Source of the DNA: Janthinobacterium fluminis
GTDB taxonomy: Bacteria > Pseudomonadota > Gammaproteobacteria > Burkholderiales > Burkholderiaceae_D
Direction: 5' to 3'
Length of the DNA stretch: 64,000 nt
NCBI RefSeq assembly: GCF_028595325.1
Contig: NZ_JAQQXR010000001.1
Location: forward strand, 1,116,001 to 1,180,000
The first letter of the stretch is position 1, and the number at the start of each line of letters is the position of its first letter. The notes below the pieces were generated by a model. The model was given only the letters and a program-made list of their open reading frames with translations, had not been told where the DNA came from and made no database searches. Positions 1-9,073 of this stretch are shown here, in pieces. The position numbers and the translations under genes were made by a program.

Positions 1-479
1 TTGAGCCCCGTTTCCACCGCTCCGGACGGATGGTGCACGCGGCCTTGCCAGTCGGCGGGCAGGGCGTAGCCGACCGTGCAAGGCCCCAGATAGGCCGGGC
101 TGTGCAGGTAGCGCGCGCCCATCAGCACCGCATACTCGTTGTCGACGATGCCGGAGGGCTCGCCCAGTTCGGGCGCATAGGCCCAGGCGCGGTAGCTGAC
201 GGTGACGTCGCCGCTGCCGCCTTCGATATGGAAAGCCTGCCAGCCGTCGCGGCTCAACGCCAGCGGCGCGCCGCTGGCCGTGTCGCTGGCCCGCACGTCG
301 AACAGGTCGCGGGCCAGCGGGGCGAAGCTGTAGTCGCCAGGCACCCAGGTGGGAATCTCCAGGCGGATCTGGCCGGTGGCGACGGCGCCGGTCAGGCGCA
401 TGCGCACCGCCAGTTCGTGGCGCTCGGGGTGGACGGTGACGTCATAATGGACGTCGGATGAATCTGTTGTCATGCTCAT
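1..479 (-). CDS. M61-family peptidase (glycyl aminopeptidase-like), N-terminal part only
   Basis: This is the first ~159 residues of a protein running off the left edge. The N-terminus shows the beta-rich pattern of the peptidase M61 N-terminal domain: an HYDVTVHPERHELAV segment, then LEIPTWVPGDY followed by a LARDLFDV stretch, matching the 'P.W.PGsY..r..ar.v' signature of the family. The catalytic HExxH region would lie further left and is not visible. The start at 479 has AGGAG seven bases upstream; a second in-frame ATG lies two codons later. It follows the amine oxidase ending at 566 on the same strand after 86 bases, so it may be the last gene of that operon. Assignment is by motif only. 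Confidence 0.7.
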   Translation of the reverse strand, partial: MSMTTDSSDVHYDVTVHPERHELAVRMRLTGAVATGQIRLEIPTWVPGDYSFAPLARDLFDVRASDTASGAPLALSRDGWQAFHIEGGSGDVTVSYRAWAYAPELGEPSGIVDNEYAVLMGARYLHSPAYLGPCTVGYALPADWQGRVHHPSGAVETGL

Positions 480-565
480 GGCTCGCTCCTGTGGTGGGAA
501 AGCAAAAAAGTACCGGCGCCGTCAAGCGCGGGACGGCCCAGCCGGCCCGCCCCGCGCTTGCCGCA

Positions 566-2257
566 TCAGGTGACGATGGGCGGGATCGGCGCGAACATCG
601 CGCTGTTGCCCTTGGCCGCCGCGGTCGGCTCGATTTCCAGCGCCGCCCGTATCCCCGACTCGATCGCTCCCTCTATCCAGGCGTGCCGCAGCGTGGTCCA
701 GTCGCCGGCGAAGTGCAGATTGCCGACCGGCGGCGCGACATGCTCCTGCAACTCGCTGAGCTGGCCGGGCGCGAACATGGCCGCCTCGCCCATCGCGAAT
801 GGGCTTTCGTCCCAGTTGACGGAAAAACCGGAGATGAAATGCTTGCGCACATAGTCGCCGTGCACCTGGGCCACGCCGTCCAGGGCGAACTGCACGCGCT
901 GTTCGTTGTTCAGCGAACCCCAGCCGCGCGCCTCCGTCTCCCAGGTGTAACTGGCCAGTATCACGCCGGCCTGTTCGCCGAAACCGTGGCTGGGGTAGTA
1001 GATCATGCGGTTGGCCAGGTCCGTCACGGAACCGCCGCCCCAGATGTTGTCGCGGGTTTCCCAGAAGCGCTCGTCGAAGCTGAGCAAGACCTTGGCCGCC
1101 GAGTCGTAGTACAGCTCGCGTATCATCTTGCGCTTCTGCTGCGGCAGCAGCGGGCTGAAGTCGACCGTGCGCAAACAGGGCACGGGCACGGTCAGGATCA
1201 CATGGTCGGCGCTGAAGCTGCCGACGAACTGCCCGGACGACAGTTCCGCGCCCAGGCCGGGCGCGCCGTTCCAGTGCTTGTCGAAGGGGCTGAACGACAG
1301 CGTGGCGCGGGCGCCGCTGGCGGACCAGGCCACGCTGTCTATCCATTCGTTGAAGCAGACCTGCACGCCGGCCGCCTGCAGCGCGGCAATCCAGGCTTTG
1401 ACGAGGTTGTCGCTGCCGTTGCTGATTTCCCAGTACATATTGTCCGAGTTAATCAGCGACATCTCGATGAGGTTTTGCACGAAGGACAGCGAACGCCGGC
1501 TTTCCAGGTTTTGCAGCACCTCGACAAACTCAATGCCGTTTTCCGACAGCAGCGAGAATTGCTGGAAGAAGCCATTGATCGAATACTGGTCGTAGCGGGC
1601 GATGGCCTCCGGCCAGTTGGCCCGCGGCGCCGCGTTGACATAGTCCTTGACGAAGTCGGTGATGCTGGCCAGCATGGCCGGCCCGTTCATCCGCTGTTGC
1701 TGCTCGGGCAGGTCCGACAAGTCGTAACCGAGCGCCTTGGCCGGATACTCCTGGCCCAGATAGTCGCCAGTGCGCATCTTGACGCCGTTCACATAGGTCC
1801 ACGCGTGGTAAGCCTTGGCGGGCGGTTCCGGCGCCGCGTCGTCGCAGATGACCCGGTTCTGGTCCTGCGGCTTGATGCTGTCCTTCTTCACGTCCACCTG
1901 GTAAAAGAAATTCACCGGCACCGCGTACTTGCAAATATAGGTGCGCAGCATGTGGTGGATCTGCAGCGGCAAACGCATCGCCCCGGCCTCGCCATACAGC
2001 TCGGGGCGGCCGAAATACTGTTCGCCGCGCAGCGTCAGGATGCGTCCGCCGATGCGGGTGTTGCCCTCGAAGATAGTGACCTCGTGGCCGGCCTCGGCCA
2101 GCAACTGGGCCGACACCAGGCCGGCCACGCCGGCGCCGACGATGGCGATCTTCTGCGGCTTCGCGGTCTTCGGCAAGCCGTTCTTGATGATGGCGAGGTA
2201 CTCGGCGACGACGGGGTCGTGCTGCTCGTCGAGCAAGTCGTGGAAAGTTTTGCTCAT
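566..2257 (-). CDS. Flavin amine oxidase / L-amino-acid oxidase-like (second copy)
   Basis: A 563-residue FAD enzyme of the amine oxidase superfamily. The dinucleotide-binding motif GAGVAGLVSA is at residues 41-50, followed by the FEGNTRIGGRI second flavin contact; the C-terminus has LHFAGDWTT...WIEGAIESG, the usual flavin-proximal tail. Such enzymes oxidise L-amino acids or amines to 2-oxo acids or aldehydes with release of ammonia and peroxide. The substrate cannot be read from sequence. The start at 2257 is chosen because it lies two bases from the stop of the upstream ThDP enzyme, which implies coupled translation. An in-frame extension upstream would lie wholly inside that gene and was rejected. 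It is about 50 residues shorter at the N-terminus than the other amine oxidase at 6588-8423. Confidence 0.85.
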   Translation of the reverse strand: MSKTFHDLLDEQHDPVVAEYLAIIKNGLPKTAKPQKIAIVGAGVAGLVSAQLLAEAGHEVTIFEGNTRIGGRILTLRGEQYFGRPELYGEAGAMRLPLQIHHMLRTYICKYAVPVNFFYQVDVKKDSIKPQDQNRVICDDAAPEPPAKAYHAWTYVNGVKMRTGDYLGQEYPAKALGYDLSDLPEQQQRMNGPAMLASITDFVKDYVNAAPRANWPEAIARYDQYSINGFFQQFSLLSENGIEFVEVLQNLESRRSLSFVQNLIEMSLINSDNMYWEISNGSDNLVKAWIAALQAAGVQVCFNEWIDSVAWSASGARATLSFSPFDKHWNGAPGLGAELSSGQFVGSFSADHVILTVPVPCLRTVDFSPLLPQQKRKMIRELYYDSAAKVLLSFDERFWETRDNIWGGGSVTDLANRMIYYPSHGFGEQAGVILASYTWETEARGWGSLNNEQRVQFALDGVAQVHGDYVRKHFISGFSVNWDESPFAMGEAAMFAPGQLSELQEHVAPPVGNLHFAGDWTTLRHAWIEGAIESGIRAALEIEPTAAAKGNSAMFAPIPPIVT

Positions 2258-2259
2258 GG

Positions 2260-4416
2260 CTAGGCCCCCGCCTTGGCAGGCGTGCCGCCGCAATCGAGCT
2301 TCCAGCGCGTATTGCTGGGCAGGTCGGTGCTGACGTTGCGCACCGCCACCAGGGTGAAGGTCGAGCGGCGCGGCGGCGGCGGGCCGCCGTCGAATTCGGC
2401 GCAGCCGGTGCCGCTGCCGTCCGCGCACGGCCCCGTCGGCACGCGCGGCGGCGGCGAGCCCTCCTTGATAATTTGCAGCACCGCCGTCAACTCCTCGTTC
2501 GTCGTCACCTCGTAGCCGACGCCGCCGAAACCCTGGGCCAGCGCCTTCCAGTCCCACAGCGCCGTCTGCGGCACGCGGCAGAGCGCGGCGAACGGCGGCG
2601 CCGTGCCTTGTCCGCCGCCGTCGCTGGCGCAGAAGGCGTTGGCGTTGATCAGGAATTGCTCGATGGCGAACACCCCGTTGGCCATGACGAACACGACGTT
2701 GTCCAGGCCGAGCTCGCCGATGGTGCCGATGGCGTTGCAGCTCTGGGCAAAGGCGCCGTCGCCGGACACGGAAATGACGCGCCGCTTGCTGCCGGCCCGC
2801 GCCAGCGCCAGCTTGACGCCGTAACTGGCCGCCGGCGAGTAGCCGATCGCGCCCCAGGCCAGTTGTGCGATGAAGCCGTTTTGCGGCGACTTGATGTTGT
2901 TCAGGTTGTAAAAGCTCAGCCCCGTGTCGGCCAGCACGACGGGCGCGTCGCCGTTCTCGTCGTTGCCGAAGGTAGTCAGATACTCGTGGTGCAGCAGCGA
3001 CTTGAAGCTGTCCCAGGTGATCTGGGCGCCGGCGGGGAAGCTGGCCACCGGCGGAATGTCCCAGACCGGGCCGACGAGGGCGGGGAAGGGCACCCCCGGC
3101 AGGCGGCTGTCGGCGGCGACCAGCGCCTGCTGGACGGTGGCCAGGCTCGGATAGGCGGCCACCAGGGCATTCATCGCGGCGCCGGTCGGCGCGCCGATCA
3201 CCTCGGCGAGCGAGGCGACGAAGGGCGCCAGCGCAATGTCGCCCCAATACATCGAGCCCAGCGCCGGGTCGGTCAACGCGCTGTTGATGCGCGCGGCGCC
3301 CTTGCGCACCTCGATGGTGGCGGCGATGGGCAGGCCGGGCAGGGCGTCGGGGTTGGAATCGACGCTGGCCAGGCCGGAGAAATTGAAGTCCGTCTCGTGC
3401 ACGCCGATACTGAGGATGACGTCGGCGGCGCGCACCAGATCCTGCACGTTTTGCTGCGAATTCTTGCCGTTGTAGGTGCCCGAAAAATACGGCGCGTTGT
3501 ACTCGCTGAGGATGCTCTTGCCGAGCAAACTAGACAAATAGGGCGCCTTCAGCGTGGTCAACAGCTTTTTGAAGCTTTCCTGCAGGCCGAAGCGGGCCAC
3601 CTCCATGCCGCCCAGCACCACCAGCTTGCGGGCGCCCACCAGCACCGGCAGCACCGAGGCGACGGCTTCGTCGAGCGAGGTCTGGTTTTGCGGCACCGCC
3701 GCCTTCAGCAGCGGCGGGCGCGAGGCGACGGAAGCGACCGGGAAGGCTTCCATGGTGTTGGCGATTTCGATGTACACGGGCTTCGAGGTGGTGATGCAGG
3801 CGCTCAGCGCGGCGTCGATCAAGTCCGGCGCGTAGGCCGGGTTGTCGATGCGCACGGCCATCTGCGTCACTTCCTGGAACACCCGCAAGTCCGTGTAGGA
3901 ACCGTCGAACATATGGTGCCACAGCACTCCCTGGTCGCGCTGCGAGTTGAACTGGGCCGGCGACGGCGAACCGTTGACCAGCACCAGCGGCACGCTCTCG
4001 ACGAAGGCGCCGGCCACGGCCTGCACGGCGTTCAGCGCACCCACGCCGTAGGTCGTGGCGACGCAGCCGACGGCGGCGCCGCCGGTGGCGCGGCCGTAGC
4101 CGTCGGCGGCGTAGGTGGCGCACATCTCATTGTTCGGGTGCACGCGCACCAGGCCGGCGTTGTGCTCCGTGTCCAGCGTCTCGACCCACTCGCTGATGTA
4201 GTCGCCCGGAATGGCCATCACATGCCCGACGCCGATCTCGGCGAGGCGCTTGTTCAGGTAAGTGGCGACGGTTTCGCCGTCCGCGTCGGCGCGCACGGCG
4301 AAGGCGGACAAGGCGTTCTGATCCGCGCCGTGCTTGCTGCGCGCGTCGTACAACGCTTGCGGCGAGCGGAACTGCCGCTGGTACTGCTTCGGAGAGAGGA
4401 GGTAACTTTGCGACAT
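2260..4416 (-). CDS. Thiamine-diphosphate-dependent 2-oxoacid decarboxylase-like enzyme
   Basis: A 718-residue ThDP enzyme with the three-domain layout of pyruvate/indolepyruvate decarboxylases. The N-terminal Pyr domain carries the catalytic Glu97 in NNEMCATYAADGYGR. The C-terminal PP domain has GDG at residues 552-554 followed about 25 residues later by Asn (FVMANG), the metal/ThDP motif. It is longer than typical family members (about 550-600): a ~50-residue N-terminal extension and a Pro/Gly-rich insert near residues 653-682 account for the excess. Lying between two amine oxidases, a role in decarboxylating the 2-oxo acid they produce is a reasonable inference. It is separated from the lipoxygenase upstream by a terminator-like hairpin, so it may have its own promoter or depend on read-through. 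Confidence 0.82.
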   Translation of the reverse strand: MSQSYLLSPKQYQRQFRSPQALYDARSKHGADQNALSAFAVRADADGETVATYLNKRLAEIGVGHVMAIPGDYISEWVETLDTEHNAGLVRVHPNNEMCATYAADGYGRATGGAAVGCVATTYGVGALNAVQAVAGAFVESVPLVLVNGSPSPAQFNSQRDQGVLWHHMFDGSYTDLRVFQEVTQMAVRIDNPAYAPDLIDAALSACITTSKPVYIEIANTMEAFPVASVASRPPLLKAAVPQNQTSLDEAVASVLPVLVGARKLVVLGGMEVARFGLQESFKKLLTTLKAPYLSSLLGKSILSEYNAPYFSGTYNGKNSQQNVQDLVRAADVILSIGVHETDFNFSGLASVDSNPDALPGLPIAATIEVRKGAARINSALTDPALGSMYWGDIALAPFVASLAEVIGAPTGAAMNALVAAYPSLATVQQALVAADSRLPGVPFPALVGPVWDIPPVASFPAGAQITWDSFKSLLHHEYLTTFGNDENGDAPVVLADTGLSFYNLNNIKSPQNGFIAQLAWGAIGYSPAASYGVKLALARAGSKRRVISVSGDGAFAQSCNAIGTIGELGLDNVVFVMANGVFAIEQFLINANAFCASDGGGQGTAPPFAALCRVPQTALWDWKALAQGFGGVGYEVTTNEELTAVLQIIKEGSPPPRVPTGPCADGSGTGCAEFDGGPPPPRRSTFTLVAVRNVSTDLPSNTRWKLDCGGTPAKAGA

Positions 4417-4469
4417 GTCAATTCCTTCAAAATGAAAGCGCCGTAAACGCTCATGAGTGAAGCAAATTC

Positions 4470-4505
4470 AAAAACCTGGGCCCGACCCGCCGGGTCCGGC
4501 CCAGG
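4470..4505 (-). terminator. Intrinsic terminator downstream of the lipoxygenase gene
   Basis: On the minus strand a GC-rich stem (CCTGGGCC ... GGCCCAGG outer arms, with a further five pairs inside one mismatch, 3-nt loop) spans 4475-4505 and is followed directly by five T residues (4474-4470). It begins 12 bases past the lipoxygenase stop, so it would end or attenuate the transcript before the ThDP enzyme gene. Confidence 0.7.
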
Positions 4506-4517
4506 AAGTTGGCCGTG

Positions 4518-6548
4518 CTAGATCTGGATCGCGTTGGTCGCCGCCGCGTTCAGGTACTGCGGCGCGGTCCAGGCATTCAGCTCGGCGCTCAGGTACTGGT
4601 AGGAGACGCTGTTCGGCACCGGCGTGTTGCCGGTCCAGGACTTGATGCGCGCGTTCTGGTTGGCGGCGATGCGCGCCGACACCGACGTCGACGAGCTCCA
4701 CACCGCATTCCAGAAGGCACCCACCGCCGCCCGCCGCGCCGAACCCTGGGCATAGGGGTAGAGCGCATACATCGTTTCGACGCCGCTGGAACTGACGCCC
4801 AGCGTTTGCGCCACTTCCGCAGTGCCGTTCATCACGAACGAGATCTGGCTCTGGATGACGTTCGCCAGCGCGGCCGTGTTCTGCGGATTCGGCAGTGAGG
4901 CCAGCACCGTCTGCCGCGTCACCGCGGCGGCATTGGCCGGCGGCGCCGCCTGCATCGCAAACGCGCCGTTCGGCGTGAAGGCCCAGCCGTTGAACATGGA
5001 GTTGTTAACGCTGGTGTGCTGCACCGAGCAGGTATACAGCAGATTGCTGAAGGCGCTTTTCAGATAGCTGACGCTGGGCGTCCAGGTGAAACGCGTCGTC
5101 CCGTCGTGGTTGAAAGCGGCCTGCGCTGCGCCCATCCAGCCGTTCAGGCCGGCGTCGGCGGCGACGGCGGCATCGTTCGGATAGCTGGCGTCGACGATCT
5201 GGCCGACGAAGGTGGCGATCGCGTCCCACCAGACCTGGCCATCGTCGCGGTAGGGGAAGCTGACCTTGCCGATGGCGCCGCCGCTCAGGCCGCGCTGGGC
5301 CATCTGCGCCGGGAAGGCGTTGTCGTCGAAGCGGTAGTTCTGATACAGGCTGTTGATGACCTGATACAGGCCGATGCGCCCGGTTGGCAGCACCTCGTCG
5401 CAGAAGGAGTTTTTCTGGTAGATGCCCGCCTGGTTACTGCCCGGCATGCCGATGACGCCGCTGTTGATGTTGAACGACTTGTTCAAGAAGGGCTTGGCGA
5501 GCACCACCAGCGCGTGGCTGGCCGGCAGCGTGCCGGCCTGGATCTGGTTCAGCGCCGCCGTGCCGAACAGCATGTCGACGGTATGGGTGTTGAACAGGTG
5601 CGAGCCGCTGAACCACCACTGCTGGTCGGCCGAGGCCACCCACAACTTGGCCAGCAGCCAGGCGTCGCCCTGCGCGTCATTGCTGTCGCCGGGCGTGAAG
5701 ATATAGCTGCTGCCATCCGTGGCGTTGATCTGTATAGCCTGCGGCATCAGGGCGTTGCTGGCGCCGTCTATCGTGAAGAAGCACAGCGGCGCGGCCAGGA
5801 AGCGGCCGTTGCGCACGTACTGCTTGGTGACGGCGGCGCCGAGCACGCCCGTGTAGTCGCAGACGAACAGCGCGCCGGCGCTTTGCGCGGCGCCCAGCTT
5901 GGACTGCAAGGCCGACAGGCTGGCGCCGTTGGCGGCCTTGCCGATCCAGCTGGCGATGTTGTAGGAGGCCGCCGGGGCCTGCTTGATCACGTTCGGATTG
6001 GCGCCGCCCAGGCGCTGGCGCGCCAGTTCCGCGTCGTCGGCGATCCAGTTGCTCGTCAGCGTGGCGATTTGCACGGGGCTGAACACGGTGCTGTCCGAAC
6101 TCCACATGCCTTGTGTATACCACTGGGAAATGATTTGCGCCGTGCTCGTGCCATTGTATTGCTGGCCCGGCACGTTCTTGGCGATATAGGCCATCGCTTT
6201 GTCCACCTGCACGGTGCGGGCCGCCGAATTGGCCGTGTCCACGGCCGTCACCTGCCAGTCCGCCGGCACGGCGGCCAGGTCGTTGAGCCACGGCGGCAGC
6301 GTGGCGGCGAAGCTGCCCGTCACCGGGTACTGGCTGCTGTCGTAGCTCAAGTCGGTGGCGGTCAAGCCGCTGAAGACGAACTCCGCCTGCACCTGCATGT
6401 CCGACGCCATCGCCTTGTCGCTCTTGATGAAAACGGGCAGGGCGCCCGCCGTCGCGTGGCGGCTGCGGCAGGGGTTGGTGACGCCGGCCGTGTAGGCGAG
6501 CACCGATGCGGGAACGGCGGTCAGTGGTACTACCTTGTTGCTTGTCAT
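4518..6548 (-). CDS. Bacterial lipoxygenase (non-haem iron dioxygenase)
   Basis: A 676-residue lipoxygenase. All five iron ligands of the family can be placed: His317 and His322 in HLFNTH (the HxxxxH motif), His511 and Asn515 in HTSVN, and the carboxylate of the C-terminal residue Ile676 (the protein ends NAIQI, as plant and animal enzymes end in Ile). Further family signatures are PYRDDGQVWWDAI and YPNDAAVAADAGLNGW. These enzymes add dioxygen to polyunsaturated fatty acids. No N-terminal PLAT/C2 domain or clear signal peptide was recognised. The start at 6548 has AAGGAG eight bases upstream; an upstream in-frame ATG was rejected because it overlaps the preceding gene's end without a ribosome site. 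It follows the first amine oxidase by 39 bases. Confidence 0.88.
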   Translation of the reverse strand: MTSNKVVPLTAVPASVLAYTAGVTNPCRSRHATAGALPVFIKSDKAMASDMQVQAEFVFSGLTATDLSYDSSQYPVTGSFAATLPPWLNDLAAVPADWQVTAVDTANSAARTVQVDKAMAYIAKNVPGQQYNGTSTAQIISQWYTQGMWSSDSTVFSPVQIATLTSNWIADDAELARQRLGGANPNVIKQAPAASYNIASWIGKAANGASLSALQSKLGAAQSAGALFVCDYTGVLGAAVTKQYVRNGRFLAAPLCFFTIDGASNALMPQAIQINATDGSSYIFTPGDSNDAQGDAWLLAKLWVASADQQWWFSGSHLFNTHTVDMLFGTAALNQIQAGTLPASHALVVLAKPFLNKSFNINSGVIGMPGSNQAGIYQKNSFCDEVLPTGRIGLYQVINSLYQNYRFDDNAFPAQMAQRGLSGGAIGKVSFPYRDDGQVWWDAIATFVGQIVDASYPNDAAVAADAGLNGWMGAAQAAFNHDGTTRFTWTPSVSYLKSAFSNLLYTCSVQHTSVNNSMFNGWAFTPNGAFAMQAAPPANAAAVTRQTVLASLPNPQNTAALANVIQSQISFVMNGTAEVAQTLGVSSSGVETMYALYPYAQGSARRAAVGAFWNAVWSSSTSVSARIAANQNARIKSWTGNTPVPNSVSYQYLSAELNAWTAPQYLNAAATNAIQI

Positions 6549-6587
6549 GAAAGGCTCCTTTAATGTGGGAAAGGACTGCTCGAACAC

Positions 6588-8423
6588 TCACAAGGACTCG
6601 GCAAACACCTTGCGGGCCATCGCCTCGATGCCCTCGTCGCCGAAATACGGGATCATGCTTGGCAGGATCAGGCCGCCGCCAAGGGCGTCGCGCAGCCGCA
6701 CCATCATTTCCTCGGTCATCAAACCCTCCTTGATGAGCACTTCCCAGACGGCGCGGAAGCCCGAGTCGTAGGCGCCGGCGATCCAGTAATGGACCATGTC
6801 GAGGTGCTCGCCGGCAAAGTGGAAACTGCCCTGGGGCTCGCGGGCGTCGAGGAATTTCTCGAAGAACTGGCCGGGCGCGAAGAACTCGAAGCCGCCGCCG
6901 GCGAACGGTTGCTGGTTCCACACGACCGAGGCGCCGTCGCCGAGATATTGCTCGCGGGCGACTTCGCCGTGCAGCGTGACGACGTGGCGCAGGCAGGTGT
7001 CGAACATCTGCCGTTGGTCCAGGTGGGAGAACTTGTCGGCGTCGTCCTGCCAGCAGTAACTGCCGAGGATGTACGCGGGGCCGGCCTCGCCGATGCCGAA
7101 CGAGGGATAGACGACGCTGCGCACCGGCAAGTCGGTATTGCTCTGGCCGCCGGCCATGCGGGCGCTGTAGGGGCCGGCGCTTTCCCAGAAGCGGCTCTGG
7201 AAACCGAGCGCGACCTTGACGGCATTGGTCATCTTCAGCGTGCGGATCGCCTCGTATTTCGCCGCCGACCAGGTGGCCGGCGTGTCGATGAAGCGCAGCG
7301 CGCTGAACGGCAGCGTGATGATGACGCGGTCGAACTCGTCGCGCTGCTCCAGCGTGCCGTCGCCGCGCCGGTAGTGGATGGCCGGGCGGCCGCTGTCCTC
7401 GTCGACGCGGAACACCCGCGCGCCCATCGTCACGTTGGCCTGCGGAACGCGCTTGACCATCTCCTGCGTGATGCGGTCGGTGCCGCCATCCATCGCCGAC
7501 CAGGCCGGCGTGTCGTCGAAGGAGAAATTATCGAGCAGCATCTCGACGAAGGCCAGGTCGTACACGCCGGTGTAACTGAGCACCGACTCCATGTAATCGA
7601 CGATGCGCGAAGGATAAGCCCGTTCGCGGTCGCCGATTTCCTGCAGATAGCTGCGCCCGGAATACGAGTCGTAGGTGAGGATCTCGGCCCAGGCGGCGTT
7701 GATGTCCTCGATGTCCTCGCTGTCGAGCAGGCGCATGAATGGCTCGATGGCATTATTGAGCAGGGTCTGCGCCGGTTTCAGCTTGCCATTGGCATCCTTG
7801 AAATAGTCGAAGCTGGGGTCGGTGAAAAACTGGTCGAAGCCCAGCAGCGTGTTGTCCGCCTTGACGGCGTTGCGCGTGGCCGGCGGCATGCCGTTGAAAC
7901 ACAGCAGATTGCCGGCGTCCGCGTCCGTGCTCTCGTCGAACAGCACATAAGGGATGCGCACGATCTCGCGCGCGCCCGGCGTGGTTTCGGCGGTGTCGTT
8001 GAGGTGGGTCCAGAAATTGAACAGCCGGCTCTGCATCCAGTTTTCCGGAAAACGCATCGCGCCCAGCTCGGCGTACTGGTGGGAGTTATTGTTGAAATAA
8101 TGGGTCAGCACGCGGCCGCCGAGGCGCTCGCCGGACGCCTCGAAAATCTGGTAGGCGATGCCCAACTGGTCGAACAGCATGGCCGAATACAGGCCGGCCA
8201 TGCCGCCGCCGACGATGCCCACGCGCACCTGCGCGGCCGTCTTGCCTTTCCTGGCCGCGCCTGACGCCGCCATGAAGGTCGACGGCCCCTGTTTGGCGGC
8301 GCGTGCCTTCTCCAACTTGCGCAAATGCTGGTCCATCGCGCCGAACAAGGTGCGGCGATGCTTGCTCACCCGTGCGAGGCGTTGCTGCTCAATACTGGCT
8401 GAAACATTCTTCTGAATCGACAT
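6588..8423 (-). CDS. Flavin amine oxidase / L-amino-acid oxidase-like (first copy)
   Basis: A 611-residue FAD-dependent amine oxidase. After a basic ~65-residue N-terminal extension comes VGIVGGGMAGLYSAM (GxGxxG at residues 72-77), then FEASGERLGGRVLTHYF. The C-terminus has SFHFAGEHLDMVHYWIAGAYDSG, the conserved flavin-binding end. It resembles L-amino-acid oxidases; the product would be a 2-oxo acid, ammonia and peroxide. It is first of a minus-strand gene set that continues with the lipoxygenase. GGGAG lies upstream of the start. Whether it has its own specificity relative to the paralogue at 566-2257 cannot be told. The lysine/arginine-rich extension is not part of the fold. Confidence 0.85.
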   Translation of the reverse strand: MSIQKNVSASIEQQRLARVSKHRRTLFGAMDQHLRKLEKARAAKQGPSTFMAASGAARKGKTAAQVRVGIVGGGMAGLYSAMLFDQLGIAYQIFEASGERLGGRVLTHYFNNNSHQYAELGAMRFPENWMQSRLFNFWTHLNDTAETTPGAREIVRIPYVLFDESTDADAGNLLCFNGMPPATRNAVKADNTLLGFDQFFTDPSFDYFKDANGKLKPAQTLLNNAIEPFMRLLDSEDIEDINAAWAEILTYDSYSGRSYLQEIGDRERAYPSRIVDYMESVLSYTGVYDLAFVEMLLDNFSFDDTPAWSAMDGGTDRITQEMVKRVPQANVTMGARVFRVDEDSGRPAIHYRRGDGTLEQRDEFDRVIITLPFSALRFIDTPATWSAAKYEAIRTLKMTNAVKVALGFQSRFWESAGPYSARMAGGQSNTDLPVRSVVYPSFGIGEAGPAYILGSYCWQDDADKFSHLDQRQMFDTCLRHVVTLHGEVAREQYLGDGASVVWNQQPFAGGGFEFFAPGQFFEKFLDAREPQGSFHFAGEHLDMVHYWIAGAYDSGFRAVWEVLIKEGLMTEEMMVRLRDALGGGLILPSMIPYFGDEGIEAMARKVFAESL

Positions 8424-9073
8424 CGTGCTCTCCCAGTCCCGGTCGTCACCGGGCCAGATGAATGTGGCGGCCGGCTGGTCCGCGCGTGCGCGGTCAGCCC
8501 GTGAAGTGTCGCCCCCGTCGGTGGATGGAAAGAAATGCCGCCCGAAGCGAAGCCGCCCCGGATGGCTTGCTACGCAATGCGACTATGAGACTGGCAAGGT
8601 GTTGCCGGCGCAAGTGAATGCGCCAGGCGAAGGCGGTCGCTCCGGAATCCGGCAAGCGGAGTGCGGGAGAGTGACGGCGAGGAGAAGTGTCTGCATTTTC
8701 TTGGCAAGGGTTGGCAAGATGGGTTGCAAAACCAGAGGGCGCACCACGGCCTGAGCGGACAGTGCGAAAGCACGGCTATCCGTCGGAGCCCGAGTGTGAC
8801 AGAAACATGAATTGTCCAGTGAAATCCGCCTGAAACAATATCGTTTAGGGCATCCTAACCGATATTGTTTCACCCAAATCTATCGAATTATCAAAAATGA
8901 TATTTACTTGATTTGTATGCATGTCCGCGCGGCCGCGCAGCAAGATTAGCGCTTGCCCGGGGGAATGCTGTACAATTTTGCGGTATAGAAAATTTTGATT
9001 AGACTCGACGTCACCATGAACCGGCACCGCGAATAGCGCGGCCAGCCTTCATCGCAAGCGACACCAGGCACTT
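8424..9073. other. 650-base divergent intergenic region
   Basis: Lies between the minus-strand oxidase/lipoxygenase operon and the plus-strand small exported protein. No convincing gene was found in either strand. It contains the long inverted repeat at 8831-8872 (separate entry) and an AT-rich stretch at 8880-9000. Promoters for both directions should lie here, but no -35/-10 pair with good spacing was convincing by eye. Confidence 0.6.
8831..8872. promoter_or_regulatory. Long inverted repeat, candidate operator or hairpin
   Basis: Arms of 18 bases (8831-8848, TGAAACAATATCGTTTAG, and 8855-8872) are complementary with one mismatch around a 6-base centre (GGCATC). No T-tract follows on either strand, which argues against a terminator and for a protein-binding operator in the divergent region. 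Confidence 0.5.

Noticed and set aside
458-2263. Long plus-strand reading frame of about 600 codons antisense to the amine oxidase
   Set aside because: It is Arg/Gly/Ala/Val-rich without a recognisable domain and mirrors a well-supported flavoenzyme. High GC content makes such open antisense frames common; the same holds for 2473-4446, 5016-6563, 6789-8264, 41641-43797, 44807-47110, 53260-54720 and 57787-59733.
2258-3247. N-terminal extension of the amine oxidase (in-frame upstream of 2257)
   Set aside because: The extension is wholly within the ThDP enzyme gene in another frame, is Arg/Ala-rich, and the ATG at 2257 gives the expected start of the flavin domain.
8953-8976. Possible promoter TTGCCC...TACAAT before the Cys/His-rich gene
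   Set aside because: The spacer is only 12 bases, too short for a sigma-70 promoter.
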